A DNA stretch of 64,000 bases from Bacillota bacterium (GTDB taxonomy: Bacteria > Bacillota > Clostridia > TANB77 > UBA1234), in the NCBI GenBank assembly GCA_016280725.1, contig JAEEHF010000105.1, positions 1 to 64,000 of the forward strand, written 5' to 3'. The position numbers were made by a program, and so were the translations under genes. This document shows positions 16,844-23,258 of the stretch, piece by piece; within the stretch, counting starts at the first letter, position 1; each line of letters opens with the position of its first letter. Below the pieces are notes generated by a model, which saw only the letters and a program-made list of their open reading frames with translations, was not told where the DNA came from and searched no databases.

Positions 16844-18061
16844 GTGAAGATAGCTTGTCCTAATTGTGGCGCAGACATTATATATGATATATCAAAGCAA
16901 AAGGTTCACTGTGACCACTGTAACCAGGATTTTGATGCATCTATAATGATGGAAGCTACAAAAAAATATAGAAGGTATATAGGGTACACGTGTAGTTCGT
17001 GTGGAGCAGAGCTTGCTGTTTCTGAGCAAGAGCAATCGACTCGTTGTGCGTATTGCAAAAGCCAAGAACTAATACAAAATGAACTAATTGAAGAACTAGA
17101 GCCGGATGGAATTATACCATTTAAATACACTAAGGAAGAGTTTGTTAAAAACACTAGAGAGTATATCAATAAACGAAAGCTTGCTCCAAAGGAATTTAGA
17201 GATGGTATAGATTATAATTCTGCTGATGGAATATACGTTCCATCTATGATATACGATATTAAAAGTGACGGAACAGCTTTTTATGAATCAAAAGCGCAAA
17301 CCATTTGCTTTTATAAATACGATTATGATGAAAAATTTACAATGTTTATGGATGCAAATAAAATGATAAAAGATGATATGATGAGAGAATTATCACCATA
17401 TAATCTAAATGAAATTAAGCCATTTTCAATTGGATATATTGCAGGATATTCAATACTTCGAAATAATGAAGATATTAATAAACTTGCTGAAAAAGCTGTA
17501 AGTAAGGCAGATGAAGTAATACAAGGTGATATTTTATATATAAAGCCGGTAAAATTTTTTCCGAATACAAAGATTACGAAACAGAGATTGGTGTACTTAC
17601 CTATCTGGTTTTTGGAAAGTAAATATGATGATAAAAAATATTTATTTTATATTAATGGAGTTACTGGAAAGATAACAGGAGATATTCCTATTAGAAAAAA
17701 ATATCACAAGTTCTTAACAATTGATTTTGCAATAACTATTGCTATTGCAGTATTATTGTTTATTTCTGTTCCTTTGTTATTAAATAATAGTTTTAGTGAT
17801 TTTTATTTGCAATTTGCACCGATATACATGCAAGTATTTTTGTTTTCGGTAATGGCTTTATTATATGGAATTACGCGAAAATATAGTGTCAATAAAAATG
17901 CTGAACCACAAAGAAAAATCAAAATGAAAAAACTAAAAAAAAGCAAGTACTTTGCCGTTAGAGAATTGCCTAAATTAGGTCTAGAAAAATACCGAAAAGA
18001 TATTGAAGAATGTGAAAGAAGATATAATAGGAGGAATAATAAAAACCAAGACACTTTTTAA
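16844..18061 (+). CDS. Double zinc-ribbon membrane protein, copy 2
   Basis: 405 residues, intact paralogue of the preceding gene; the first ~150 bases including the ribosome-binding site GGGGAGATAACTA are nearly identical, pointing to a recent tandem duplication. Zinc ribbons at about 5-26 (CPNC/CDHC) and 46-70 (CSSC/CAYC), a central domain with the shared stretch PFSIGYIAGYSILRNN, two transmembrane segments near residues 295-345, and a basic C-terminal tail. The family is common in clostridia as TFIIB-type zinc-ribbon hypothetical proteins; function is unknown. Ends at a shared terminator. Confidence 0.8.
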   Translation: MKIACPNCGADIIYDISKQKVHCDHCNQDFDASIMMEATKKYRRYIGYTCSSCGAELAVSEQEQSTRCAYCKSQELIQNELIEELEPDGIIPFKYTKEEFVKNTREYINKRKLAPKEFRDGIDYNSADGIYVPSMIYDIKSDGTAFYESKAQTICFYKYDYDEKFTMFMDANKMIKDDMMRELSPYNLNEIKPFSIGYIAGYSILRNNEDINKLAEKAVSKADEVIQGDILYIKPVKFFPNTKITKQRLVYLPIWFLESKYDDKKYLFYINGVTGKITGDIPIRKKYHKFLTIDFAITIAIAVLLFISVPLLLNNSFSDFYLQFAPIYMQVFLFSVMALLYGITRKYSVNKNAEPQRKIKMKKLKKSKYFAVRELPKLGLEKYRKDIEECERRYNRRNNKNQDTF

Positions 18062-18074
18062 GTGTCTTGGTTTA
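18043..18074. terminator. Shared bidirectional terminator
   Basis: Thirteen-base-pair stem AACCAAGACACTT / AAGTGTCTTGGTT between converging genes, A- and T-rich flanks. Confidence 0.85.
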
Positions 18075-18083
18075 ATTATCATT

Positions 18084-19001
18084 TTATGCATCATATTTGT
18101 ATTCAATATCATTAAAGTAGTATGTATAATCGTCATCTTTTAGTTCCAATTGCTTAATTCCATTTTCTATTTTTATCATTCCTGTTCTTGTGTAATTATT
18201 GTTATATTTCAAAACTAATTGTTGGTTATCATATGAATATGTACCTTCTCCGTTGCCTTCAGAAACTCCAGGGTATATTTCAACAAATGTATTGTCACTA
18301 TTAAATTGTAACTCGCCATATCCATATTGGTGAATTCCTTTACCATAGTGTTCGTCTAGTTCTATTTCTTCACCATTAGAGTCCTTAAGATGTCTGATTT
18401 GCCATTTAGTAGTTATCAACGTATCTAAATATGAATTGCTATTTGTATTAGGCTCGTCAATTGGATTGCTAAGTTCATTGTTTCCTAATTTATATTCAAT
18501 ATCATTAAAGTAGTACGTATAATCGTCATCTTTTAGTTCCAATTGCTTAATTCCATTTTCTGTTTTTATTATTCCTGTTCTTGTGTAATTATTGTTATAT
18601 TTCAAAACTAATTGTTGATTATCGTATGAATATGTACCTTCTCCGTTGCCTTCAGAAACACCAGGGTATATTTCAACAAATGTATTATCACTATTAAATT
18701 GTAACTCACCATATCCATATTGGTGAATTCCTTTACCATAGTGTTCGTCTAGTTCTATTTCTTCACCATTAGAGTCCTTAAGGTGTCTAATTTGCCATTT
18801 AGTAGTTACTAAAGTGTCAAAATATGAGTCGCTTTTTGTGGTATTCTCCTCAATTGGAGTACTAACATCGTTATTTACTACTTCATTTTGTTGGGTGTTT
18901 TGAGAAACATCTTCATTATAATCAACGACATTCTCTTCTTTATTGCATCCTGTCATTAATAAAACGGTTAGACTTGCAATAACTAATAATAATTTTTTCA
19001 T
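18084..19001 (-). CDS. Lipoprotein with two near-identical lipocalin-like repeats
   Basis: 305 residues, exported and lipid-anchored: signal peptide MKKLLLVIASLTVLLMTGC with lipobox LMTGC (Cys19). After a short acidic linker the protein consists of two nearly identical units of 131 residues, each with a core TKWQIRHLKDSNGEEIELDE, a GYGELQFNSDNTF strand and ending KQLELKDDDYTYYFNDIEYK. The Thr/Lys-Trp start and series of short strands resemble lipocalin-like lipoprotein domains; ligand unknown. The units are almost identical in DNA, so the duplication is recent. ATG follows GAAAGGAAG. Confidence 0.85.
   Translation of the reverse strand: MKKLLLVIASLTVLLMTGCNKEENVVDYNEDVSQNTQQNEVVNNDVSTPIEENTTKSDSYFDTLVTTKWQIRHLKDSNGEEIELDEHYGKGIHQYGYGELQFNSDNTFVEIYPGVSEGNGEGTYSYDNQQLVLKYNNNYTRTGIIKTENGIKQLELKDDDYTYYFNDIEYKLGNNELSNPIDEPNTNSNSYLDTLITTKWQIRHLKDSNGEEIELDEHYGKGIHQYGYGELQFNSDNTFVEIYPGVSEGNGEGTYSYDNQQLVLKYNNNYTRTGMIKIENGIKQLELKDDDYTYYFNDIEYKYDA
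18101..18880 (-). repeat. 393-bp in-frame tandem duplication inside the lipoprotein gene
   Basis: The same sequence recurs with a period of 393 bp (for example the word starting at 18101 recurs at 18494), with only scattered differences. It could expand or collapse by recombination. Confidence 0.9.
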
Positions 19002-19149
19002 AGATTTAACTTCCTTTCAGCTATATTTTTTAACAACTGGGATTATAACATAAAAGTACTTTGTTTACAATGTATGTAAATGTGGTGCCGCAGATTGCTT
19101 AAAAATGTTCCAGCGAAATTTCAGAGTCTAGAATGGATACCTAAAAGAG

Positions 19150-19201
19150 AACGCTCCATCTTTTCTGCTCTTTTGAAGCAGTTGGAAAGAAAAGGAGCGT
19201 T
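19150..19201. other. Unexplained inverted repeat in an intergenic gap
   Basis: AACGCTCC at 19150-19157 pairs with GGAGCGTT at 19194-19201, with further partial pairing inside (CTTTTC/GAAAG). It lies in the 247-base gap between two leftward genes. No T-run follows on the minus strand as expected for a terminator; it may be a small RNA or a repeat. Nothing else is visible in the gap. Confidence 0.5.
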
Positions 19202-19248
19202 AAATTTAATAGTTTGTATTGCAGTAGAGTTATATTAACATGGTATTT

Positions 19249-19872
19249 TTAGTACCCTACGGCAGTTACACCGTATTCAGCTTGTTCATTCGTAAAGCCT
19301 TCAAATTCTAATTGTTCTTTTAGGCCTTGCCTAGAAAAAGAAGAAAAATCTAAATATGTTTTTGCTTTTTTGGCAGCTTGTTCATTCCAATTAGCTCCAC
19401 AATTATTTACACCATACTGTGCTTCATCAGATGAAAACCCTTCAAATTCCAATTGTTCCTTTAAACCCTTTTCTGAAAAAGCTGTAAATGCCAAATATGA
19501 CTTTGCTTTGTTAAGAGCATTTTTTTGCCCTAAAGATATAATTCCGTTAGTTTTGCTGCTCGAATCAGATTGATTACTAGTATTACCTTTATTTGAGAGC
19601 TTTGCAGTATTTGTAGTTGCATCATAATCAACATTTAATCCTGCAAGTTGCGCAACATTTCTTAAAGGTAAATATGTTCTATCGTGATAGGTGATAGGGT
19701 ATTGAACTTCTCCAGTTGTTTCGTCTTTAAATGTTTGCACTTGATCATTTAAGCTAACTTTAATTTCTGTATTTTGTATTGCCTGAATTGCTTGATTAGC
19801 GCCAACTACAGTAAAACCACCAATCATAAAACCAGCTAAGGCACCAAAAATCACTTTTAAGTCGCTTTTCAT
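19249..19872 (-). CDS. Membrane-anchored protein: copper-amine-oxidase-like domain plus two Ltp repeats
   Basis: 207 residues. An N-terminal membrane anchor (IFGALAGFMIGGFTVVGANQ) leads to a copper amine oxidase N-terminal-like (stalk) domain (about 35-95: YHDRTYLPLRNVAQLAGLNV...DATTNTAKL), a Ser-rich linker, and two copies of the ~48-residue Ltp (host-cell surface-exposed lipoprotein) helix-turn-helix-like repeat: NKAKSYLAFTAFSEKGLKEQ and KKAKTYLDFSSFSRQGLKEQ, each followed by LEFEGF-(S/T)-(D/N)EQAEYGV-like sequence. Ltp repeats are known from the superinfection-exclusion lipoprotein of Streptococcus phage TP-J34 and from many Gram-positive surface proteins. Start at ATG 19872 gives better spacing from GAGAGGA than the ATG three codons upstream. 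Confidence 0.85.
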   Translation of the reverse strand: MKSDLKVIFGALAGFMIGGFTVVGANQAIQAIQNTEIKVSLNDQVQTFKDETTGEVQYPITYHDRTYLPLRNVAQLAGLNVDYDATTNTAKLSNKGNTSNQSDSSSKTNGIISLGQKNALNKAKSYLAFTAFSEKGLKEQLEFEGFSSDEAQYGVNNCGANWNEQAAKKAKTYLDFSSFSRQGLKEQLEFEGFTNEQAEYGVTAVGY

Positions 19873-19990
19873 TAAACTCATCCTCTCGTTTCAATTTAGT
19901 TATTAAAAATATTATATCATACTTACATTTTTAACAGCACAATAATAAATATGAAAAGCGAGTGGTTCAAACTTAGGCACAGAGAAAAAA

Positions 19991-20062
19991 TAGGGTTGGG
20001 AGGGCTTGAACCCACAGACTTCAGGGTCACAACGTGGCATTCTAATACTTACATAGCATAGC
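19991..20062 (-). pseudogene. Decayed tRNA-His remnant
   Basis: Read on the minus strand this segment aligns over its length with the intact tRNA-His at 20873: T-arm GGGTTCAAGCC, anticodon loop TTGTGAC, and D-arm region eroded. The acceptor stem no longer pairs. Interpreted as a degenerate duplicate of the His tRNA. Confidence 0.6.
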
Positions 20063-20154
20063 GTAAAATAAAAAAGAGGATGTTGTTTCTCTTTTCTTTT
20101 TTGTGCTATACTTTAAGAAAAACAGGAAATATTTTATTGTTAGGAGGAATAAAA

Positions 20155-20550
20155 ATGGGGTTATTTGACCTTTTTAAGAAAAAAGAAGATGCCTTAGGAA
20201 ATCAACTTGAAAGTGATTTGAATATGGATGCTCAGAGTCCAAATTCGTATACATCCATGAGTGACGTTGTACTTACGGAATCGTCAAGTTTTAAAATGAC
20301 TGTTGAAGATGTTTTTACAATTACAGGAAGAGGCACTGTTGCATGTGGTGTTGTTGAATTTGGAGAAATTCACATGAGAGATGATGTTAAAATTCAAACA
20401 CATGATAAAGTGATAAAAACTGTAGTTACCGGAATTGAAATGTTTCGTAAACTGAAAGATACGGCTCAAGCAGGAGATAATGTTGGATTGCTTCTTCGTG
20501 GCGTTGATAGAAGTGAAATTCAAAAAGGAGATATAGTTTATAAAAATTAA
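20155..20550 (+). CDS. Stand-alone EF-Tu domain II-like protein
   Basis: 131 residues. After an N-terminal basic helix ([17 protein letters not shown]) and a ~25-residue acidic linker, residues about 45-131 are a clear match to domain II of translation factor EF-Tu: [40 protein letters not shown], then [20 protein letters not shown]. There is no GTPase domain and no domain III. Domain II binds the aminoacyl end of tRNA in EF-Tu, so this small protein could bind RNA or act as a β-barrel adaptor; inference only. ATG 20155 follows AGGAGGAAT. Such short EF-Tu-like proteins occur in clostridia, role unknown. Confidence 0.85.
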   Translation: MGLFDLFKKKEDALGNQLESDLNMDAQSPNSYTSMSDVVLTESSSFKMTVEDVFTITGRGTVACGVVEFGEIHMRDDVKIQTHDKVIKTVVTGIEMFRKLKDTAQAGDNVGLLLRGVDRSEIQKGDIVYKN

Positions 20551-20700
20551 CTGGTTCGAATCTAGGTCCGGGCAAAAAAATAAGGCCGGGAGGATATGCT
20601 CGTCCTGAAGGACTCGCAGATTCCTTCGGAATGCCCCCCTGAAATCACTTCGCACTTTGTGCTCGTGCTTTCTTGCGGTTCGAATCTTCTGATCCTAAGC
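20551..20700 (+). repeat. tRNA-fragment-containing palindromic repeat
   Basis: Two T-arm-like pieces (GGTTCGAATCTAGGTCC at 20553 and GGTTCGAATCTTCTGATCC near 20677) flank GC-rich mini-hairpins (GTCC-TGAA-GGAC; ATTCC-TTC-GGAAT; GCAC-TTT-GTGC). It begins directly at the stop of the EF-Tu-like gene. It looks like a mosaic of tRNA 3' halves and a dispersed repeat, perhaps a scar of integration events beside the tRNA genes. Confidence 0.5.
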
Positions 20701-20703
20701 CAT

Positions 20704-20738
20704 AAAAAAATAGACACCATGAGGTGTCTATTTTTTTA
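20704..20738. terminator. Terminator near tRNA genes
   Basis: Stem AAATAGACACC / GGTGTCTATTT with A-run and T-run, between the EF-Tu-like gene and the leftward tRNAs. Confidence 0.8.
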
Positions 20739-20739
20739 T

Positions 20740-20815
20740 TGGCTGGGCCGGGAGGATTCGAACCGCCGAAATGCCAGAGTCAAAGTCTGGTGCCTTACCA
20801 CTTGGCTACGGCCCA
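20740..20815 (-). tRNA. tRNA-Gln (anticodon TTG)
   Basis: Complete cloverleaf on the minus strand: 7-bp acceptor TGGGCCG/CGGCCCA, D-arm with AGCCAAGTGGTAAGGC, anticodon stem CCAGA/TCTGG around CTTTGAC (TTG), T-arm GGCGGTTCGAATCCTCC, discriminator G, encoded CCA at 20742-20740. Confidence 0.96.
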
Positions 20816-20872
20816 ATAAAAATGAAATTATGTGGCGTAATTTCAAGGTGATTATTTGTAGTTTTAAAAAAG

Positions 20873-20950
20873 TGGGGTGAAAGATGGGACTCGAACCCAC
20901 GGCCTCCAGGGCCACAACCTGGCGCTCTAACCAACTGAGCTACATCCACC
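20873..20950 (-). tRNA. tRNA-His (anticodon GTG)
   Basis: Minus-strand cloverleaf: G(-1) opposite C73, acceptor GTGGATG / CTTTCAC with one T-T mismatch and one G-T pair, D-arm TAGCTCAGTTGGTTAGAGC, anticodon stem CCAGG/CCTGG around TTGTGGC (GTG), T-arm GTGGGTTCGAGTCCCAT, encoded CCA at 20873-20875. Confidence 0.95.
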
Positions 20951-21026
20951 ATTACTACAAAGCAACAATTATTCTAACGTATTTTGCCTCTAATGTCAAT
21001 ATTTAGCTCATCAAAAGCTTAATATA

Positions 21027-21055
21027 TTGACATTCGGGCTTAAATTATGTACACT
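21027..21055 (+). promoter_or_regulatory. Sigma-A promoter for the 21143 gene
   Basis: TTGACA, 17 bases, TACACT. The ~85-base leader contains a small hairpin (TCTCC-GAATT-GGAGA). Confidence 0.7.
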
Positions 21056-21142
21056 TATGACACGCTATTATAGATTGATAATTTCTCCGAATTGGAGAGA
21101 GGACTTTTGCACCAATAGAAATTATTTTAGGAGGTGCTAGCG

Positions 21143-21397
21143 ATGATTACTTTTGTCCATGAAGAAACGGGTGAGGTATTTTACCGTGTGCCTGTTGCTA
21201 CAGATCCAAAGATTCGATATAGTGTTTTTCTTGGTGAAGAGCTTATTGGATCTACTGCTGGGTCAAGGAAGGAGTCTATCTTGATTGATACTCCTCGTGA
21301 TGGGCATTTCTTTTTCAAGCTTCAAGACCTTGAAAAAATGCTTAAGAAAGAGATGGTTTCTAAGGCTCATTTCTTTAGTGCAGGACGGAAACTTTGA
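21143..21397 (+). CDS. Hypothetical 84-residue protein, atypical-codon unit
   Basis: Not recognised. Small soluble protein beginning MITFVHEETGEVFYRVPVAT, with a strand-rich first half and a C-terminal basic helix (LQDLEKMLKKEM). ATG 21143 follows TAGGAGGTG; a GTG inside that site is rejected. It has its own consensus promoter and strong terminator and ends AGRKL with a CGG arginine codon. Size, layout and codon use resemble the 5212 and 35197 genes. Confidence 0.72.
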   Translation: MITFVHEETGEVFYRVPVATDPKIRYSVFLGEELIGSTAGSRKESILIDTPRDGHFFFKLQDLEKMLKKEMVSKAHFFSAGRKL

Positions 21398-21401
21398 AGC
21401 T

Positions 21402-21430
21402 AAGCTGGGCATTTCGCCCGGCTTTTTTTA
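21402..21430 (+). terminator. Rho-independent terminator
   Basis: Stem GCTGGGC / GCCCGGC followed by seven T. Confidence 0.88.
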
Positions 21431-21502
21431 TGTTAAAATTCATTTTTTTGTTTATTTATAGCATATTTTATGTTAATATGTAATGGGCTAAGAGGTGAAA
21501 CA

Positions 21503-21982
21503 ATGTATAGATTTAAAACAAATTCAATAGATGAAACAAAAGAATTAGGGCGAATGCTAGCTAAATACCTAAAAAAAGGTGATATAGTCGTATTAAATGG
21601 TGAACTAGGGAGTGGAAAGACTGCCCTAGTTACTGGTTTTATGTCCTTTTTTAACCGCGAAAACGATATTTCATCACCAACGTTTACGATAGTTAATGAG
21701 CATGAGCTTAGCGATGATGAAAAGTTATTTCATTTTGATGTTTATAGGCTCGAGAATGAAGACGAATTTTATGCAATTGGCGGTGAAGAATACTTTGAAA
21801 AAGGGATTTCTTTTATAGAATGGGGAGAAAGAATAGCAAATGCCTTGCCAAAATGCTATTTGGAAATACAAATTGAAAAAGAAGAAGAAAATGAAAATGT
21901 TAGAGTATTTAACTTTATTCCTCATGGGAATAGATATGAAGAACTAATTAATGATATAGAAATAAAGCAGAAGGAGGCGTAA
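21503..21982 (+). CDS. tsaE: tRNA threonylcarbamoyladenosine biosynthesis ATPase TsaE
   Basis: 159-residue P-loop ATPase that, with TsaB and TsaD, transfers the threonylcarbamoyl group to A37 of ANN-decoding tRNAs. Walker A GELGSGKT lies at about residues 33-40, SSPTFTIVNEH and FHFDVYRLENEDEF (conserved D-Y-R) follow. ATG 21503 follows AGAGGTGA. It is the first gene of the tsaE-tsaB-rimI operon; tsaB begins 2 bases after its stop. Confidence 0.95.
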   Translation: MYRFKTNSIDETKELGRMLAKYLKKGDIVVLNGELGSGKTALVTGFMSFFNRENDISSPTFTIVNEHELSDDEKLFHFDVYRLENEDEFYAIGGEEYFEKGISFIEWGERIANALPKCYLEIQIEKEEENENVRVFNFIPHGNRYEELINDIEIKQKEA

Positions 21983-21984
21983 TT

Positions 21985-22677
21985 TTGAGAATACTATCAG
22001 TTGGTACTTCGGGCAAAAATTGTACCGTTGCAATTTTAGAAGATGAGATAATAAAAAAAGAAATAAATAATCAAGAAGGGCAAACACATTCTCAAACTTT
22101 AATGCCACAAATAAAAGAAATTATGGAGGCAGAAAATTTAAATTTTGACATGATAGATGCATATGCAGTTTCAGTAGGACCAGGCTCTTTTACAGGAATT
22201 AGAATAGGTGTTTCAACTATTAAGGGATTTTGCATTTCTCATCCCAAGAAAGTATTTGATGTTCCAAGCCTTCTTGCCCTCGCATATAATGTTAAAGATT
22301 TTAGAGGGACTATTGTTTCTTGTATAGATGCTAAAAATGATAATGTTTATTCTGCTATATATGATAATACAAGTGGTATACCACAATTATTAGGAGATTA
22401 TATTTCAGATAATGTTGAAGTGCTTATTGATAAAATAAAAGGTATCAAGGGTTCAGTTATTATTGTTGGTGATGGCGTAAACTTATTAAAAGAACGTATT
22501 CATCTAGATAATGTTGAATATGCTAGTGAAGATAAGAATATTGAATATGCAAGTTCAATAGCATTTGCTGCGATTGATATGGATAAGGAAAATAAAGCTA
22601 CTACAGGTACGTTACTTTCGCCGCTATATTTAAAAAAATCTCAAGCAGAACGTGAACTTGAAAGTAAAATTAATTAG
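21985..22677 (+). CDS. tsaB: tRNA threonylcarbamoyladenosine biosynthesis protein TsaB
   Basis: 230 residues, ASKHA fold, partner and inactive paralogue of TsaD. Typical motifs: MRILSVGTSGKNCTVAIL at the start, QEGQTHSQTLMPQIKEI, and VSVGPGSFTGIRIGV (about 64-78). TTG start after AAGGAGGCG, 2 bases behind tsaE. tsaD is not in this window. Confidence 0.95.
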   Translation: MRILSVGTSGKNCTVAILEDEIIKKEINNQEGQTHSQTLMPQIKEIMEAENLNFDMIDAYAVSVGPGSFTGIRIGVSTIKGFCISHPKKVFDVPSLLALAYNVKDFRGTIVSCIDAKNDNVYSAIYDNTSGIPQLLGDYISDNVEVLIDKIKGIKGSVIIVGDGVNLLKERIHLDNVEYASEDKNIEYASSIAFAAIDMDKENKATTGTLLSPLYLKKSQAERELESKIN

Positions 22678-22685
22678 GGGTAAAA

Positions 22686-23135
22686 ATGATTACTATTAGA
22701 AAAGCGGAAAAAGAAGATATTGATGCTATTTACGAAATAGATAAGGCATCTGTTCCAATTCCTTGGTCAAAAAATTCGATTGAAGAAGAATTATTAAATA
22801 TGCTCGCAAAGTTTATAGTGGCAGTAGAAAACGAAGAAGTGATTGGATTTGCAATTTGTTGGTTTGTAATGGATGAATGCCATATTGGAAATATTGTAGT
22901 TTCGCCAAATTGTAGGCATCAAGGTATTGGAAAGAAAATGTTAGAAGCACTACTAGAAGGTACGAAAGAGCATATGACAAATTATATTACTCTTGAGGTA
23001 AGGGTTACAAATAGCATAGCAATTAGCCTTTATGAAAAGTTTGGATTTAAAGAGGTATGTGTGAGAAAGCATTATTATAAAAATCCAGATGGAACTTATG
23101 AAGATGCTTTAATTATGAGCAAAGACTTATATTAA
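22686..23135 (+). CDS. rimI: Ribosomal-protein-alanine N-acetyltransferase
   Basis: 149-residue GNAT acetyltransferase: VSPNCRHQGIGKKMLEALL carries the acetyl-CoA pyrophosphate-binding R-x-x-G-I-G-K, and the NSIAISLYEKFGFKEVCVRK motif is the RimI C-terminal signature with the Y-E-K-F-G-F loop. The usual neighbour of tsaB. RBS GGGGTAAA, ATG 22686. Confidence 0.93.
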   Translation: MITIRKAEKEDIDAIYEIDKASVPIPWSKNSIEEELLNMLAKFIVAVENEEVIGFAICWFVMDECHIGNIVVSPNCRHQGIGKKMLEALLEGTKEHMTNYITLEVRVTNSIAISLYEKFGFKEVCVRKHYYKNPDGTYEDALIMSKDLY

Positions 23136-23153
23136 ATTTTAATTAAAAACGTC

Positions 23154-23182
23154 AAAAAGTTGCATTTTATGCAACTTTTTGT
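23154..23182 (+). terminator. Terminator of the tsaE-tsaB-rimI operon
   Basis: Eleven-base-pair stem AAAAAGTTGCA / TGCAACTTTTT. Confidence 0.87.
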
Positions 23183-23207
23183 GTTATCATTTTATATGGA
23201 TTATTAT
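23179..23207 (+). promoter_or_regulatory. Candidate promoter of the Lon-like protease gene
   Basis: TTGTGT, 17 bases, TATTAT, just after the terminator; AAAGGAGA precedes the ATG at 23259. Confidence 0.5.
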
Positions 23208-23258
23208 AGCTTACTTTAGATAAAATTATATAAATGAAAAACAAAGGAGAAAATAAAA

